From Phoebastria nigripes (taxonomy: Eukaryota > Chordata > Aves > Procellariiformes > Diomedeidae): a stretch of 64,000 nt of DNA. Position 1 is the first letter of the stretch. Every line of letters begins with the position of its first letter. The notes below the pieces were generated by a model. That model made no database searches. It was not told the origin of the DNA and worked only from the letters and a program-made list of their open reading frames with translations. Where the stretch lies: NCBI GenBank assembly GCA_035582835.1, contig JAYKAV010000289.1, positions 1,630,583-1,694,582 on the forward strand, in the 5' to 3' direction. Below, piece after piece: positions 22,401 through 33,500 of this stretch. Made by a program: the position numbers and the translations under genes.

Positions 22401-24769
22401 AGCTGCCATTGTGATGGGAGCATGAGCTGGCATCCCATCTGCCCCATTTTCCCAAAATTCTGTTTGGAGGGATAAATCTGGCTTAGCGTTGCTTACCTGA
22501 GGACAGCAGAGCTGGAAGGATGCAGCAGGGAGGTAGATTTTGCTCTGTTGGGTTTTTATGAATTATGATCATGCACAGTGCAGAAAAAAACCTTCGTTGC
22601 TTCTCAGAACCCAAACACTTAAGCCAGTTTTGGTAGGAGGTTTTTCCATCCTGCCCCAGTCTGAAGAAACCAGTTTAGGAAACAATTACATGTGCAGTTA
22701 TGCTGGCAGGTTTGGAGGGGGTGTAATCTGCTGAGGGTGGTGGGGATGGGTGTGATTATTAGAGGGTGACCTCAGTGCAGGACAGCAGGTAAGGCTATCA
22801 CCCTCAGGGAGGTGGGAGGGGGCGGAAATAATTTTTTATTTTATCTGAACCCGCATCGCCTACTTTTACTGAAAAATGATTCCTCATTAATACCAGAGAG
22901 CAGAGAATGAGTATCCATTTAGGTAAAAAATGATGCTGGAAGGAGTCTTGATGTCTTGTCACTCTAATAGAAATACTAAGAACTTCATTTCTGGCTCGTG
23001 GGTAAGTTGATGCCAAAAAATAAAAAAGGCAGCTGCTGAAATTCAACACCCCTCCTAGGGAAGGATCCGGCCCTCCCTTGACTGTAGCACGCCGGACTTG
23101 TGGGGAACACAGACATTTCCTGATGGGTATCCTGATGGATAGCAGCCACGTGCATGCCTGTGACAGGTCTCCTTCACACAGGGCCGGTGCAGCCCATTGC
23201 TTGGGCTTAGATGCGGTTCCCGTGCCTGCTGCAGAGCCTGGGGCTGGGCAGCACGTGGCTGCCGCAGCGCCCACCACAAAGCACCTGCACCCTCTTCTCC
23301 ATCCAGGGTTAATGCGACTGTTTGGAGTGGTTGTACCACCAGGATGTGGAGACGCTTGTTGACGCCCTGAACAAACCCTGTGCATTATGTACTGCAAAGC
23401 CATTCACAGATTCACAATGGAGCGTGTAAAACACGGTTCCTTGTCCTTTTCTCTTGCTAACAAAAAGAGCTGCTCTGACTCTGGTTGCACCTTGCAGCAT
23501 GTGTCAGCTACGTGAGCCGACAAGCAGTTAGCATAGAGCTTGGGATCCAGGAGAGGTTTTTTTTTTTTAATCCGAGTTTGCCAGGTGCTTTCTCACACTT
23601 GGTGCCACGAACCCTGCCAGCAGGAAAGAAGCAATGCTTGGCCTTCCCTGGCCCCTCAGAGAACCGAAAGGGCATCCCCAAGATCTCATTCCCTTACACA
23701 GAGAGAGCAGAGCTGCTTCTTGCTCATTCATAATCAGAGTTTGGGCAGTTATGTGAGGAGTTGGATGCATTTGCTTGTCTTCCTCTGTGAAAGGGAGAGA
23801 GAGACTCTGGTAGACTAAATTTCTTTGTTCATGGAGGTTTTTCCTCTTCCTTTTCTCTCTCTACTTCTCTTTTTCCCTTGACATGCTCTCCCCTCCCGTC
23901 CTCATTTTCTCTCTGAGTCAAGCTACACTTCCTCATCAAAGAAGCTCTAATGGGATCACATATTTGACCAGCTGCCAGGGAAATTTCCAGTAACCTCTGA
24001 AACCCTAAACATTCCATTTTGGAGGATTACAGGGAAAATGTTTCATCTTTCTGATAGAGAAGCACCAAAAATTGAGAGTCGCCAGCTCATCTTCTGCTGT
24101 TCCGATGGAAGGAGCTTGGATGGACTATTTTTAGGTTACAAAGCTGTACTTTGCTAAGATAAAAGCTGGGGCTCTTTCAAAGCAAAAGCCTTAAAGTGTG
24201 AAATCCATCAAGCCCGTTATCCCAGGGAGCACTGCGACATTGTTAGGCTGAGGCAGTGGTGAGCCGATGCCTGGGTGAATGTAAGCCCCTGCCCTGCGGA
24301 TGCTGGAATCTCTCTCCTTGGTACCCACTTCTAACAGCAGCCTCTGACATTCTTATTCAGGAAAAACCTGTCTGGAAATCGAGACCCAGGTTCTCTCCCT
24401 GTGGGCTGTGGTGACCTTGCAGTCTTTGCTCTATGGTGAAGAGGGTGTAGGACTTTTTGTCGGGGCCATTGCACAGTGGTAGCTGAAAGTCCAGGTGGTT
24501 TGGGAGCTGCCTTCCAGGCAAGAAGGAGATGGACGCACACATTCCAGGGATTTCCTGTCCAAGAGACACTCCTGGTTAATTTTGGATATGTACATGATGT
24601 GGGAAAGGACCTACTTAATCCCTCCAAGTACTACTCTGTGATGAATGTGTTAACACTCAGTAGGGAACAGCAGGTAGGGGTTTGGGGAAACATAGCACTG
24701 TATAAGGGCTGTATGAATACATGCAGGTAACAGCTAACCTGAGAGCATTCGGATTTGTTTACACTGGTG
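22401..24769. other. Non-coding stretch, longest open frame of the window
   Basis: The minus-strand frame 22804-23403 (199 codons) is the longest in the window. I reject it as a gene because it has no recognisable domain or signal peptide, its composition shifts abruptly (A/P/G/R-rich then F/S/L-rich) and its C-terminus is read from a plain AT-rich patch. A pyrimidine-rich patch lies at about 23835-23920. Nothing else is recognised. Confidence 0.55.
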
Positions 24770-24945
24770 TGTTTTTGTTCCCCAGGAAGATAGCCATTTT
24801 GACAAGTTTTTCAATTCACTAATACTAAAAATATAACTGTCCCAAACATTTTGAAATTGTCAAAAGTGTCCCAGTTAGGTACTCCGTGAACAAAAATATA
24901 TTCTCATTTTTTTCGGTTTGAAGCTGTAATGAGCAGCTGTGGGAA
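24770..24945. repeat. A/T-rich palindromic relic (AAACATTTTGAAAT-type), candidate
   Basis: The stretch contains AAACATTTTGAAATTGTC, then AAAAGTGTCCC and GAACAAAAATATATTC. This resembles the A/T-rich, self-complementary repeat found in old bird and turtle DNA and seen more clearly here at 29600-29845. It is probably a decayed non-autonomous DNA transposon, but it is too degraded to assign firmly. Confidence 0.3.
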
Positions 24946-25409
24946 GAGCAAAACAAATACCTGCTTCTGAAACAATCATCTGACCCATTCTCCTTCCCTA
25001 TTCACAACCAGGCTCAAATTTCCATCCTCATTCACACTGAAAGACACCACTCTTCATCCCTATAATCTCAGAAATAGTCACAGCACAGGACCAGCCTCTT
25101 TCCAACTAACTCTACCCTTAAATTGCCATGTGCCTTGATTTACGCTCATTTAAAAATGAGACTGCTTTACTTTATTTCTTACAATCTTCCCGTGCTGATG
25201 CAGGATAGGAGTTTTGCAGCCACCCGCACCCAGTCTGCAGAGCTTGGCTACAGATGTCTGCCGCGGTGCCTCTGCTCTGAGCCCCAACACATCGCGCAGT
25301 GCTGCTGGGAATCGCGGACCCAGCACTGACAGATCTCTCAAACCTTTATGTACAAGTATCATATGTGACATTTGCATTCTCTCTCTTATCAGAAGGCTTT
25401 GTACTTATG

Positions 25410-25580
25410 TGACAATGTCAAAGCACTTTATAAATATTAATTAATGCATGCTAACGACATCTCGGTGTTTTACAGATAAGGAGGCCGAATTGGTGAGAAG
25501 CAAAGCGGTGATGTGACACGTGGCCAAAGCTGGGGAAAGATCCCCAAGTTTGTAATTCCCCAAGTGCCGCTCCAGACACA
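25410..25580 (+). mobile_element. MIR/CORE-SINE-like fragment
   Basis: The order AAAGCACTTTATAAATATTAATTAAT, a diverged middle, GTTTTACAGATAAGGAGGCC and then TGATGTGACACGTGGCCAAA follows the sense-strand MIR/amniote CORE-SINE tail ('agcgctttacaaatattaattaatcc ... ttttacagatgaggaaactg ... gtgacttgcccaaggtca'). It is strongly diverged, as expected for an ancient amniote SINE. No A or B box region is recognisable at the 5' side. Confidence 0.55.
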
Positions 25581-25805
25581 GGGCCGAGAATGAGCAAATA
25601 TAGTATGTGATGTGAGTGAAATGTAAACAGCTCAGGTAACTGTGTTTTCCCTCAAAAGGCAAAGAAAATAATAAAGAAATTGCAATGATTTAGTTATTTA
25701 ACCCTCAGTCAGAAACAGAAAACAGAAAATATATTTTCCTATAGAAATGTAATTATTGTTTATTCTGTTGAACTGATTTCATTTCTATATGAAGGTCACA
25801 GTCCT

Positions 25806-25818
25806 CTGCCCATGAGAA
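25806..25818 (+). repeat. Short poly-A run
   Basis: This run of consecutive A (line position about 25817-25829 including flanks) is a simple homopolymer without a recognisable retroposed sequence upstream. Confidence 0.5.
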
Positions 25819-25902
25819 AAAAAAAAAAATCCTTCCAGAAATGGAGTTGAAAACCAGCAAATTACAGAAAGCAGATGAAGTTCTCATCTGACTTAAGCTT
25901 CA

Positions 25903-25992
25903 AGGATGGGATTTTCAAAGATAACTAAGGGATTTAGCAGTCTGATTTCCCAATTTGAAGCCCAATTGTCCTTGAATGAGATCTCCCCAGAC
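25903..25992 (+). mobile_element. Amniote MITE fragment, candidate
   Basis: GATGGGATTTTCAAAGATAA followed by CTAAGGGATTTAGCAG resembles the terminal part of a palindromic amniote MITE whose ends read 'gggattttcaaa...cctaagggatttagg'. Only one arm is recognisable; the complementary arm is absent or decayed. Confidence 0.4.
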
Positions 25993-26594
25993 AGACATGG
26001 TCCAGGGGGAAATAGATCTACTGGAAATGAAAAAAAGGTGCCAACTCTACAAATGGGCCTTCAGAAAAAAAAATCCTCTGAGTAAAGAGGACTTTCAAGA
26101 AGTGATGATATGTTACACAGGCAGCAGCAATGGATAAAACCCACAAGAGGGTTATTTTAGAACATCTGTGTTCAAGAATGAGCTAAAAAAGGGGGCTGTG
26201 ATGCTGTTCGGTTTAGCTGACAGCATCCAATAATTCTAATGTGATAAAAGATCCTGAAATATCTGTCAAAGCTATTGCTAACCTTGCGTTGGGGAAAATT
26301 CTGCCATCACCAACTTGCTGGTTAGAGAGACGTGTCTGGGGCCAAGCTTTGAAGGAGTCAGCCCAGACATTTAGGGGACCTCTTCAAAGAAATTCCACGA
26401 AGATTTTTAGAATAGGTTAAGGGAATCTTTCCTCTTCTAGCTGCTATGATAATAGTCCTGTGGCCATGAGTGAAATGTCTAACTCTTTGTTGACCAGTGA
26501 TATGTGTGGAATGAGGCAGTGACAGAGTCCAGTTTTCACTCTTGATGCATATACAGGTCTTACAAGTCACTAAAGATGAAATATAAGAGCACTA

Positions 26595-27025
26595 AAATGC
26601 CAGGCTAGGCTGGACCAAATGCCTACACAGCCCAGTGCAGTCTCTCATGTAGGCTCGCAGGGGGGCTATCAGAACAGAGAAATCTCATAGTGCTGCTTCT
26701 GCCTGCACCCTTCCTGCCACTGGCAATTTGCAGCTTTGAGCCTTTCAAGGCTAGATGCAGGTTCTTCATGCTCAATAGCTGTCAATAGATTAGTTTTCCA
26801 CCCAGCCTCCCCTTGAACCCATACAAACTTGCAGCACCCAGTGTCCTGTGGCAAGGAGTTCCCCAGCTGAACCACACACCATGTGAAGAAAATGTCCTTT
26901 TAGTTTGTTTTCATCTTCTGCTAGTTTCAAAGGAACCATGAACAACTGATTCTCATTCTCTCTCACCTTGCCACTCAGTAGACGTCCCTAGATGCCCCTA
27001 AAGTTGTGTCTATTCCTGCCTAAGA
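26595..27025 (-). mobile_element. CR1 LINE 3' fragment
   Basis: On the plus strand the run CAGTGTCCTGTGGCAAGGAG, TTCCCCAGCTGAACCACACACC, ATGTGAAGAAAATGTCC, then CTGCTAGTTTC and CTTGCCACTCAG follows the complement of an avian/reptilian CR1 3' region ('cctgtggcaaggagttccacaggtt...tgtgaagaaatac'). It is minus-strand and 5'-truncated, has moderate-to-high divergence, and no open reading frame survives. Confidence 0.78.
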
Positions 27026-27419
27026 GATGTCAACACTATCAGTGAGATCATCTGGAGGGGGGGCATATGGACAAGAAATATTCCATACCACTGCTGGTGC
27101 TAGGTGTATGGGGAAGATGAAGATGCTGAACATCTCGTTGCAGTGACTGTTGAGTACTGTTACACCCACACACGTATCCCCGCTTCCCTTTCCCCCCAGC
27201 TAATGCCCACACACGGATCTGCGCCTGCGCCCGGGACATGGGTTTTGAGCTGCAAGCACGAAGCTTTGTAATTACACTGGGAATCTCATTCCAAAGGGGA
27301 GGAGGAAAAGGGGGCGGGCAGGGAAGGAACTGCCAAGTTTATTATCTAGGGGTTTGGGGGTTTTTTTTGGCTATAGATGACAATCTACATGAAAGTCCCT
27401 TTCGTACATTCATTACTGG
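27026..27419. other. Non-coding stretch with an NRF1-like GC patch
   Basis: Most of this stretch is unremarkable. A CpG-containing patch TGCGCCTGCGCCCGGG at about 27220-27235 resembles an NRF1-type site. The following G-rich patch (27297-27330) holds several GGG runs. No CpG island or transcript start is evident. Confidence 0.35.
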
Positions 27420-27720
27420 AGATTTTATAGCCTAATGAATGTGACTCATCTGCGTAATCACATTGTTTTCCAGTACTCCAGATGTTCTGTGGAGCACCTC
27501 TGGCTCGTGATCTCCCATTTAAACATTTCTTGTAAACACCAAAAGCTGTTTGTTTGTTTTAATGTTCCATCACATCCCATTACCCAGTGAAGGTGAAAGA
27601 TTGAAATGCAACGTCGTCTTGCCAAGAGATTTTTTTTCCCCTCCTTCCTCCCTCTGCTTCCCCTGATGTATCTATGTCTAGTGTCTAATTAGTATGCAAT
27701 GGGATGCAGAGATTCCTCTG
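27420..27720. promoter_or_regulatory. Best candidate conserved non-coding enhancer block
   Basis: The block has no recognisable repeat and a tight set of transcription-factor cores. These are a perfect forkhead site TGTAAACA at 27531-27538, a reverse forkhead-like TGTTTGTTT at about 27548-27556, and ACATTGTTTTCC (SOX-like). It also has a TAATTA homeodomain core at 27686-27691 and an ATGCAAT (POU/C/EBP half) at 27694-27700. The CpG-bearing GCAACGTCGTC also persists. This is what a conserved vertebrate enhancer looks like, but conservation itself was not tested. Confidence 0.3.
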
Positions 27721-29599
27721 TTAAATATCTTGTTGCTTTCTGCTTGCCTTGATCTCTATAAGCAGGCGGATGTTACACAGAGATCTGGGGCCTGCATATC
27801 TCAGGTGCTGAACAATTTCAGTTCTTATTACTTCACGTGAGAGTTCAATATATCATTGTATCAGGGATACAGTGCCATGGGACTTAGCTCGCTATCTTGC
27901 GCAGTTATTCACATCAGGGAAAAATAAATATCAGAGGTAAACACTCTGGTCCAGTAGCACTGAATACTTGCTGCAGTGACATTAGAGCTTGTCTAGAGGC
28001 TCTTTTCAATCCTGTAGGTCAGTCAAACCAGCTTAATTCTGTGAGAGCTCCTTTTAACACCAAAGTAGATGTGGCTTAACACATTTGGATGGATGTAGCA
28101 GATTGAGTTGTAATCTAGATACATATAACAGCAAGCAAATGTTGAGCATAAGTTAACTGTAGGTAATAGCAGGGTGGTTCAGTAGACTCTGGAAACAAAG
28201 AAGGTTCTTTTTATTTTGCAGGTCAGAGCAGTGTGGTCCCACTGCTGTCAAAGTCACATCTGTTTTAATTTTATATCTTTTATGGGTCTGGTCCTGCTGC
28301 AAGTCTGGTCCTTGGAATGACTTGGGATCTTTGCAGTATGGGGAGACATTTCTAGTTTTACAGGATTTGATGCAGGAATGTCCAAGAGATTTGCCTTGTA
28401 CTCATTATAGTAGTAGGCACCTACTGTAGTCAATAGGTACTCAAAGACCATGGAGCCTCAGAAGTCAGCTGTAGGAAGGTAGGTGAAGTATGAAAATACA
28501 GATGGAGAAATGTAATGATAAAAAGGAAATTTTGAAGCAAATCCCAGGATGGAAAGCGGGAGTAGAAAGGAGCATCTTTGGCCACGAGGCAATTGAACAA
28601 CCTGGGAAAGTCTGATAGGGGAAAAGGGAACGCCAAAATAAGAGCCAAGAAAGCACTAGGGGAAAGATGAGATGGTTATTTCAGTGAAGCTTTCAGAAGA
28701 GAAGCTTTAAATATTTCAAAACGATTATCAACATATTAGGGATGGGAGACTGATTTAGTCTTATGTTCTTCTGAGAAAAATTATGAAAACTAATAACAAG
28801 TCTAAAGTATGGCAAAGCTGCACTGCTTGCTTCAGTTTTAACAGACAAAGCTTAGAGGATTGTGGAGATTAACGGCTGATGAAATGAGTCTTCAGAGTCT
28901 GTCAAACATGGAGTTCAGGAGCCGTCTGAGCTCTCTCTTGCTTGAGTGCTGCAGGGCTTTCACCAAGGAGAATGTGAATTAGAAACCTTGGGGACTACTG
29001 TACTTACAGAGGAAATCCAGACTGATCCTCAGGGAATTGCCAAGCAGGGAAGGGCAGGGGACACTGGGAGTCCAATGTGCTACATATATGTTTAAAAAAA
29101 GGACTCTGCAGAAATCCGGTACATTAAACAGGACACCACGAAGGAGAAGACTGAACAGATTTATTTGCTTCTGAGGAGGAAGCTGAGAGACTCTTCCCTG
29201 AAGGAATTACAAGAATCATCTTTCTGCCTCTGAAGGTGGCTCCTATAGTCTGATATATCAGTGGCAGCTGTGATCTTCAGTAGCTGTTTTGTTAATAACA
29301 TGTCAACAGAAATGCTTATGATACAAGGTTTTGTTTTGTTTCTCTTACCCATAGATTAAAACAGTGGGTGACACATAAAAATGAAGATATATCTGCTTCC
29401 AGTTAAATGCTTCATGCAGCGGAGCAGAAGCAATATTGAATACTATTTGAGTTCTACCCTTTCAGATTTTGGGTTGTGGTTTTTTTTTTTTAAGAGGTGG
29501 AAAGGAAATTCTTCCAGAAGAAGTCTTTTAAAAAACATAATTTGTGGTTATTCAGTGCACTATTTTTGATCAATGCTAAGTACTTTCTTCCAGTTTTGA
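27721..29599. other. Non-coding stretch, nothing recognised
   Basis: No gene, RNA or clear repeat. Frames are below 75 codons and lack domains. An A7 run occurs near 29094-29100 and a T12 run near 29480-29491. Confidence 0.55.
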
Positions 29600-29845
29600 T
29601 ATTTTAAGCATTACCGATCTGCATAAAATATTTTTAATGGAGTCATTTCAACCTCCAAAAATTTGAAACATTCTGTTCTGATAAAGTTGAACCTTATTGG
29701 GAACATTTCATTTCAGTTCTATTTCTCAGGGGAAAAAAAAAGACTTAAATTGACATGTTCCTCAGGATAGTTTGATTTCAATAAAATGCCATTTTTTGGT
29801 CAGAAAAAAATATTCCAACAGAACATTTTTCAACCTGCTCTAGTT
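29600..29845. mobile_element. A/T-rich palindromic amniote DNA-transposon relic, candidate
   Basis: The sequence contains GAAACATTCTGTTCTGA, GAACATTTCATTTCAG and AAATATTCCAACAGAACATT. It ends in TTTTTCAACCTGCTCTAG, which resembles the end of a known A/T-rich bird/turtle repeat finishing 'catttttcaaccagctctag'. Internal stretches of AAAT/TTTGAAA give self-complementarity. It is non-coding and diverged. This is the clearest of several similar patches in the window (24770, 40255, 52440 and 57860). Confidence 0.45.
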
Positions 29846-30230
29846 ATGAGTTACTGCACATATATTCACTGTCATAAAAGTTATATCTGTGGTTACATTT
29901 CAATAATTTCTTCTAATTTCATCCAACTTTCCTGAGATACTTCAGATGTTTAATAAATGTAGCCAGATAATTTCCCACCCATTTCTCTTAACATTTTTAA
30001 TCAAGTAAACCCTGTTTCTCTAGCCACTGCTTGGTTTTATGCTATGTTTGTGGAGTTCAGATGCTGTAGTTACTGGAATCCCAAACAAGTATTTGTGTTA
30101 TTTATAGAACTGTATTGCTAAGACTCAGCTGAAGTCAGGCTATAACTTGCTATTTCTTTAAGAGAAATGTTTAGAATCCAGTAAATTCAAAAGGCCAGAG
30201 GAAGGAAGCCTTGCCATCAGCTCTATACGT

Positions 30231-30275
30231 GTGGGAAACTGAGGCACAGAGTGAGACAAAGGGTGGAAGCAATCT
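30231..30275 (+). mobile_element. MIR-like fragment, 5' part of an interrupted copy
   Basis: GTGGGAAACTGAGGCACAGAG with the following GAGACAAAG is the conserved MIR/CORE-SINE tail motif in the sense direction. Its expected continuation is missing here but seems to resume at about 30525, so the SINE looks split by about 250 bases. Confidence 0.55.
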
Positions 30276-30520
30276 CACCTAATTTTAGCCATCTAAAAGG
30301 TATCTAGGCCAACTTCGTCATTTAGATTCCTGCTAACATTAAGCAGAGAAACACCTCCAGAGTGTGAATCATTTCATGTATCTTAGTCACGTATCATAGG
30401 GTGGGGTGAAGCTCTCTTTGGAGATCTCTCTCGCACTCCACTGACTGTAGCAGGAGCCTAGGCAACTTATTCTAAAAATTTTACATAGCTTATATTAGAC
30501 AAAAATGGATCTCAGCTTTT
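30276..30520. mobile_element. Candidate MITE inserted in a MIR-like element
   Basis: Near its left end the segment has TTTTAGCCATC...GTATCTAGGCC. Near its right end it has GAGCCTAGGC...TCTAAAAATTTT, which is roughly the reverse complement. The arrangement fits a decayed terminal-inverted-repeat element that inserted into an older MIR-like SINE. The flanking AATCTCA / GATCTCA similarity may be a remnant target duplication, but this is weak. Confidence 0.3.
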
Positions 30521-30524
30521 GTGG

Positions 30525-30628
30525 TTAGCCTAAGGCTTCTCATAAAATCTGTGGCAGAGTCAGAAACCGAATGTATATCTTCTGAATTCAAGGCTAATGC
30601 TTTAATCATAAGATGGTGGTACTTCTCA
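30525..30628 (+). mobile_element. MIR-like fragment, 3' part of an interrupted copy
   Basis: The order AAATCTGTGGCAGAGTCAG, AAACCGAATGTATATC, TTCTGAATTCAAGGC, then AATGCTTTAATCATAAG matches the sense-strand MIR 3' end ('agtggcagagccgggattcgaacccag...tgctcttaaccac'). It probably continues the copy starting at 30231. Confidence 0.55.
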
Positions 30629-30639
30629 TAATCCTGACT

Positions 30640-31739
30640 CTATCTTATTTCAATAATTCAGCATATTTCCTTCAAAGAAAGGAGTGGGACATCTGTAGCA
30701 TGCCGAAAAGCAATTATTTAGTTGGGCAGCCAAATCGTACTAAACACTTCCGCACTCCAGACTTCTGAAAGCATGTGAACTTTTGCAAATGCTCCTGAGA
30801 GATGCCACAGGGAAGATTTCCTTTTCAGAGAAACGATCTGAGAGTAGAAAGCATTTCACACAAAAGGAAGCAACATATGCCACCACAACCAAGGAATAAA
30901 TAGGGAAAAATAACAGGGGAATAACAAGTTTTTCTTTTGGTGACAAGACTGTTATTACCTGAACAGGAAACCCAAACCACAAGACACATCACCAATAAAC
31001 CTCTTCTTGTGACAGATTTTCCGACTGGAAAAACCACTTTCATCATATCTGTTTCCTGCATAAGTTTACATGAGGACCCCACAAGCATGTGCTCACAAGT
31101 GCGTAGGAATAGATGATAATAAATATCTCCATCATCCATCCTCTTTTGCTGGACAAATGCCAAATCGTCTTGGTGGACTTTGTTTCAGACTATCCAGAAT
31201 CTACTCCTATGTACATGGGGGGGGCTTCACCGCCCTGTCTGCGATACGTTTGCTGCTGGGGAGGAGGCTAAGAGCTGCCTGGCAGAAGCACACCATGGTC
31301 GAAGAGTTCCGGACAGGAATAAAGGGAAAATGTGGAACATCTACAAGAGGACCATACCTCAGGATTCTGCTCACCATGCGCTAAGGAAGCATCACGAGAC
31401 TTGATCACACCTAGGGAACCTCAGACAGCCCGTATCTCCCTTCCCTGCATGTTTATTCTGTGTATTCAAGCACCATCTCAAGGATGTCTTTATCATAGCC
31501 ACTCTGAGGTGTGAGGGACTGTCCATGGCAGAAAAAAGTTTTCAGCCTTGAAAGACAAGACAAGACAAACAATATGAAGGGACCACGGAGGGGAAGAAGT
31601 GATTTCCTGAGTGTCATCTGGGAAATAACTGGCATGGCCAGTTTGAAACCCAGCTGTGCCAGGCTCTGAGACTGGTGCACCTTTTAATCAAGCTGAGCTG
31701 TCCTCACTGAGAGGAAAACGCAATTCATATCTAAGCCGA
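30640..31739. other. Non-coding stretch, nothing recognised
   Basis: Overlapping short open frames on both strands (the longest are 112 codons minus and 104 codons plus) have no domain and conflict with each other. A short G-run occurs at 31218-31223. No repeat family is identified. Confidence 0.5.
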
Positions 31740-31950
31740 GTTCCTGCAGTAAGTTTAGTGCACATCGGTGAGGTATGATTTTACAGCACTGTTTATCTTG
31801 ATTGCCTCTTGCTATAATTTTCATTCCATTCTCTCAGCTGGTGCCTTGCTTACATGATACGTGAAAATATTAAATTAGTTCCCTTTACTGGAAATTATAT
31901 TCCATTAAACCATTGTCATAGCTACTAAGAGACCTTTCAGCCTTCTGATA
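31740..31950. promoter_or_regulatory. Candidate conserved non-coding block
   Basis: This AT-rich, repeat-free block contains TTTATCTTGATTG, TATTAAATTAGTTCC and CATTAAACCATTG. It has no open frame of note. Its dense, non-repetitive texture suggests constraint, but this is inference. Confidence 0.18.
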
Positions 31951-33260
31951 GACTTTGTTTTAGAAACATCAGAGAAATCCTATGGCAGTCTTAAGAGAGT
32001 TCAAAGCAAACACTTCATAAGCTTGGGCAATTACAGGTTAAGTGGTTCAATATTGCAGAGAACAGAACAGGGAAAAGGACAATGTGTTGGATATCTGTGG
32101 CCTTCCCCAGGTTGTACTTTGCTAGGCTCTTTGTGTATGAGCCATTGTCCTTTGCCTTTTACATCCATCTGCAATATTAAAACACTTAATATGGGCAGTA
32201 ATTATTTGAGCAGATGATGGTTTTTCTTTGAACTCCTTGCTGGAGTGCCAAAGGATTTGTTAGATATTGCAATGATATGGAGTGGTTTGAGGGACATTAC
32301 TTTCACCCCCTATAGAGCACCCGCAAGACAGAACATAATTGGACTACAAACTTTGAACTTGCTGAGGTTTTTCATCTTACTTTTGATGTGCACAAGTGGC
32401 TATTAGATACTTGTCTGGATCATATTTTTTCCCTGATAATAGAGAACAATAATAACATTAATTCTTAGTTGCTGTAGGATATTTTTTACGTATCTGTCTC
32501 AAAGACGTCACAAAGGGGTGGGGGTTAGTATTATTTTTTAGGGGTTGATCTAAAGTTTTAAAGAAGTGGTAATTTTGTTGGAAAAATGGGCTTTCACATC
32601 TGGGCTAAAAACAGCGACAAAGTTGCACTGAATTGAGTGAATAGTTCTGTTTAAAAAAAAAAAAAGGAAAAGAAGTGGACAGAAATGTTCTGATGCAAAG
32701 AGAAAGCATTCTTTGAGACATGCTCAAAACATAACACCTCAATGGTCTAAAATGGCTTTTTCTTCTACAGGTTTACCAACATGCTGAACAAAAGAGAAGA
32801 AAAAAGTTTCTTTCAAGAATTAAGTGTCCTTACAAATAGAATCTAAAATTTAATCTGAGTTTAAATGAAATGATTTCATAAACATATTTCTCACTCAATA
32901 GGTTCCCCCCTCCCACTGTTTTTTCCTTTCATCAAATACCTTTAAAAGAAGAAAAAACAAAAAAAAACTTGTTTGGTTTGACAAAGATTTTCTGGGCAAT
33001 CATTCTTGTGCATGTGCTTGTCCTCCCTGGAATAAATTGTGAGTCTATTCCCCACTCCAACCTAATCCAAGAGAGTTGCTGGAATTATGAAGACATAAAG
33101 TTCTTATAAATTTCCTTAAATTCGGCAATTGGGTAGAGTGAAATCTGAAAGTGCCCTTGGAGGACAGCTGTAGAGTGAGTTTGGAGCTTATCTGACGTTA
33201 GAGAAGACGACACCAGGACAAAGAAAGTGAGGCTTCATAAACTTCTCTGTACAATTGTTG
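31951..33260. other. Non-coding stretch with A-rich patches
   Basis: No gene or named repeat is visible. A-rich runs occur near 32652-32664 and 32951-32968. Open frames are negligible. Confidence 0.55.
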
Positions 33261-33266
33261 CTTTTG

Positions 33267-33292
33267 TTTTTTTTTTTTTTTTTNTTTTTTTT
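33267..33292 (+). repeat. Poly-T tract with an ambiguous base
   Basis: Seventeen T, one N (33284) and eight T. The N marks an unresolved homopolymer in the assembly. Confidence 0.95.
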
Positions 33293-33364
33293 CTGTTTCT
33301 TCCATTTCTTTTTAATTTGGTCACAGATTTAATTTGGTCAAGCGCACTCTTGGCTCATTTGTCC

Positions 33365-33500
33365 CAATCATTTTAGTGATGGGGAAATTGAGGCACAGGA
33401 CAGAGACATTGTTTGTCGAAGTTCAGCCAGAAGGTCAGCAACAGAGCTAGGAAGAAAACTCAGTTCTACCCCAGATCAGTCCCAAGGTTTCTCTCACAGT
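33365..33500 (+). mobile_element. MIR-like SINE 3' half
   Basis: The order GGGGAAATTGAGGCACAGGA, AGTTCAGCCAGAAGGTCAGC, AACAGAGCTAGGAAGAAAAC, then CAGTTCTACCCC follows the sense MIR tail ('ggggaaactgaggcacagag...gtcacacagcaagtcagtggcagagctgggaatagaaccc'). It is an ancient, diverged and non-coding relic. Confidence 0.62.

Noticed and set aside
22804..23403. 199-codon minus-strand open frame, the longest in the window
   Set aside because: No domain, signal peptide or consistent codon usage; composition changes abruptly and it overlaps other open frames. It is more likely chance in a GC-richer patch.
27215..27236. NRF1-like TGCGCCTGCGCCC as a promoter
   Set aside because: A single imperfect site outside any CpG island, with no downstream transcript evidence.
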